Shown here: piece after piece, positions 5,064 to 6,619 of the stretch
Position numbering within the stretch: the stretch's first letter is position 1
Layout: each line of letters begins with the position of its first letter
Source: Planctomycetota bacterium
GTDB lineage: Bacteria > Planctomycetota > Phycisphaerae > UBA1845
DNA length: 6,619 nt
NCBI GenBank assembly: GCA_024277835.1
Contig: JAJRUK010000014.1
Location: forward strand, 1 to 6,619
Direction of reading: 5' to 3'
Program-made: the position numbers and the translations under genes
The notes under the pieces: model-generated
Databases searched by the model: none
The model's input: only the letters and a program-made list of their open reading frames with translations
What the model was told of the DNA's origin: nothing

Positions 5064-6619
5064 ATGCGTGTTTGTTCAAGTTTGATGGTCGCTCTGTTAT
5101 TGGTGACGGGGGTCTCTGCTCAAGAATCTGCGAAGGACTGGTACGCTGCGGGTCAAAAAGCGGTCGCTGATGCGAAGCGCGTGCAGCCAGTCGGCGATCG
5201 CGCGAAGAACGTTATCTTGTTTGTCGGTGACGGGATGGGGGTTACGACGGTGACGGCTGCCCGTATTTTTGAGGGGCAGCGTCGGGGCGAGTCGGGGGAA
5301 GAGAATCTGCTTTCGTTCGAGAAGTTTCCGTATAGCGCGCTTGTTAAGACATACACCGTCGATATGCAAACGCCGGATTCCGCCGGGACGATGACAGCCA
5401 TGGCGACGGGAGTGAAATCGCGCGGGTGGATGCTTTCGCTTGATCCGAAGGTGTCGTTCGGGGATGTTCGCGCGGCCCGCGGCGGCGAATTGACGACGAT
5501 TCTTGATCTTTGCGAACGGGCAGGGCTTGCGACGGGGATTGTGACGACGACTCGCGTGACCCATGCGACACCGGCTGCGCTTTATGCGCATTCACCGGAT
5601 CGTACGTGGGAGAGTGATGCCTGGTTATCTGAAGGCGCGAAGGCGGCGGGGTTCCCGGATATTGCTCGACAGTTGATCGATTACGCGGAGGGCGATGGGA
5701 TCGACGTTGTATTCGGCGGGGGGCGCGTAGCCTTTCTTCCTGAAACGATCGTGGACGTTGAGTATCCGGGTTTTCGTGGATCGCGGAAGGATGGTCGGAA
5801 CCTCATCGAGACGTGGATGAAGAAGGCCGGGACGACGTACGTTACGGATCGCAAGGGGTTGTTGGCGATCGATGCCTCAAAGGCAGGGCGCGTGCTGGGT
5901 TTGTTTGAGCCTTCGCACATGCAGTTTGATTTCGATCGGCGCGCGGGGGGCGAAGGCGAGCCATCGTTGGCGGAGATGACGGGTAAGGCGATCGATCTGT
6001 TGTCGCGCGATCGAGGGAGCGGGAGTGTGGGCGGCGGTGGCGGTTGGGGTAATGGTCACGGTCGGGGTCGGGGTTTTTTTCTGATGGTGGAAGCGGGGCG
6101 GATCGATCACGCTCATCACATCAACAACGCGTTTCGCGCGCTGGATGATACGGTTGCGCTATCGGATGCGGTGAAAGTTGCGGTGGCGAAGACGAATCGT
6201 CGCGAGACGCTCATTTTGGTCACCGCGGATCACGGGCATGTGTTTACGATGGCAGGGTACCCGGGGCGGGGGAATGATATCACGGGGATTGTGAAAGCGG
6301 AGGGCGAAAAGGGGAGTCCGTACTGGGCGATGATGAATCAGGATCGCAAGGGTCTTCGATATACGACACTCGGTTATATGAACGGCCCGGGTGCTCGTGG
6401 GAAGTTGCCGCGAGATGTGCTGGACCATGAAGCGACGTGCGGGCCGGACTATCGTCAGGAATCTTTGGTCGGAATGATCAGCGAAACGCACGGCGGGCAG
6501 GACGTGGCGATTTATGCGGATGGTCCGGGTGCGCATCTGTTTCGCGGCGTGATCGAACAGAACGTCATTTTTCATGTGATGGTGGATGCGCTGGGTCTTG
6601 CCGATCGGGCGCGCGGGCC
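5064..6619 (+). CDS. phoA: Secreted alkaline phosphatase (PhoA family), C-terminus cut by window edge
   Basis: This is a zinc/magnesium phosphomonoesterase that releases phosphate from organic esters outside the cytoplasm. A short signal peptide, MRVCSSLMVALLLVTGVSA, probably ends at A19-Q20. Using E. coli PhoA equivalents, the metal ligand D56 (D51) lies in VGDGMG and the nucleophile S106 (S102) in TPDSAGTMTAM. T169 (T155) and phosphate-binding R180 (R166) lie in HATPAALYAHSPDR. E343, D348 and H352 (E322, D327, H331) lie in MVEAGRIDHAHH, D389 and H390 (D369, H370) in TADHGH, and H476 (H412) in ETHGGQD. Positions 153 and 328 of E. coli are both His here (H167, H349), as in animal enzymes. Residues 318-337 form a glycine-rich insert with 12 Gly of 20. 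The 518 visible residues exceed E. coli PhoA (471), and the frame is still open at the edge. The symbol denotes the family; PhoB-type regulation is not shown. Confidence 0.93.
   Translation, partial: MRVCSSLMVALLLVTGVSAQESAKDWYAAGQKAVADAKRVQPVGDRAKNVILFVGDGMGVTTVTAARIFEGQRRGESGEENLLSFEKFPYSALVKTYTVDMQTPDSAGTMTAMATGVKSRGWMLSLDPKVSFGDVRAARGGELTTILDLCERAGLATGIVTTTRVTHATPAALYAHSPDRTWESDAWLSEGAKAAGFPDIARQLIDYAEGDGIDVVFGGGRVAFLPETIVDVEYPGFRGSRKDGRNLIETWMKKAGTTYVTDRKGLLAIDASKAGRVLGLFEPSHMQFDFDRRAGGEGEPSLAEMTGKAIDLLSRDRGSGSVGGGGGWGNGHGRGRGFFLMVEAGRIDHAHHINNAFRALDDTVALSDAVKVAVAKTNRRETLILVTADHGHVFTMAGYPGRGNDITGIVKAEGEKGSPYWAMMNQDRKGLRYTTLGYMNGPGARGKLPRDVLDHEATCGPDYRQESLVGMISETHGGQDVAIYADGPGAHLFRGVIEQNVIFHVMVDALGLADRARG

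Noticed and set aside
5097..6575. Several minus-strand frames opposite the alkaline phosphatase
   Set aside because: Arg/Pro/His-rich antisense translations of a strongly supported gene; skewed codon use explains them.

Overview
The window reads as a stretch of bacterial chromosome carrying six housekeeping or metabolic genes plus two non-coding repeat structures. GC is moderately high. The ketol-acid reductoisomerase, diaminopimelate decarboxylase and phosphatase sequences, the frequent TTG/GTG starts, and the ACAGAG-type intergenic repeats resemble Planctomycetota or a related environmental phylum. That assignment is inference from recalled protein style; no search was run. TAG serves as the normal stop of several genes here, so a recoded TAG is unlikely.

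Layout. 1-663 (minus) is the N-terminal two thirds of ilvC (branched-chain amino acid synthesis), cut by the window edge. A 141-base divergent region follows, with a good sigma70-like promoter facing mgtE. 805-2199 (plus) is mgtE, a CBS-gated magnesium channel, followed 31 bases later by tadA at 2231-2698 (plus), the tRNA adenosine deaminase; the pair is probably co-transcribed. 2699-3069 lies between the convergent genes tadA and lysA. It is filled by a roughly 360-base unit bracketed by inverted 24-base ACAGAG repeats, with a possible 50-codon ORF inside. 3070-4386 (minus) is lysA, the last step of lysine synthesis and also the source pathway for diaminopimelate. A 102-base divergent region separates lysA from rnhA (RNase HI) at 4489-4953 (plus). 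rnhA is complete in length but interrupted by one in-frame TAG. Directly after its stop sits a 73-base nested palindrome (4954-5026). 5064 to the window end (plus) is a secreted PhoA-family alkaline phosphatase with all catalytic residues inside the window but the C-terminus missing.

The genes do not form one pathway; the arrangement is ordinary chromosomal housekeeping with short spacers. The most notable points are the amber codon in rnhA, the two repeat structures that each sit right against gene stops, and a strong excess of G and T on the plus strand that drives codon choice according to strand. I see no defence system, CRISPR array, transposase, prophage gene, rRNA or tRNA in the window.
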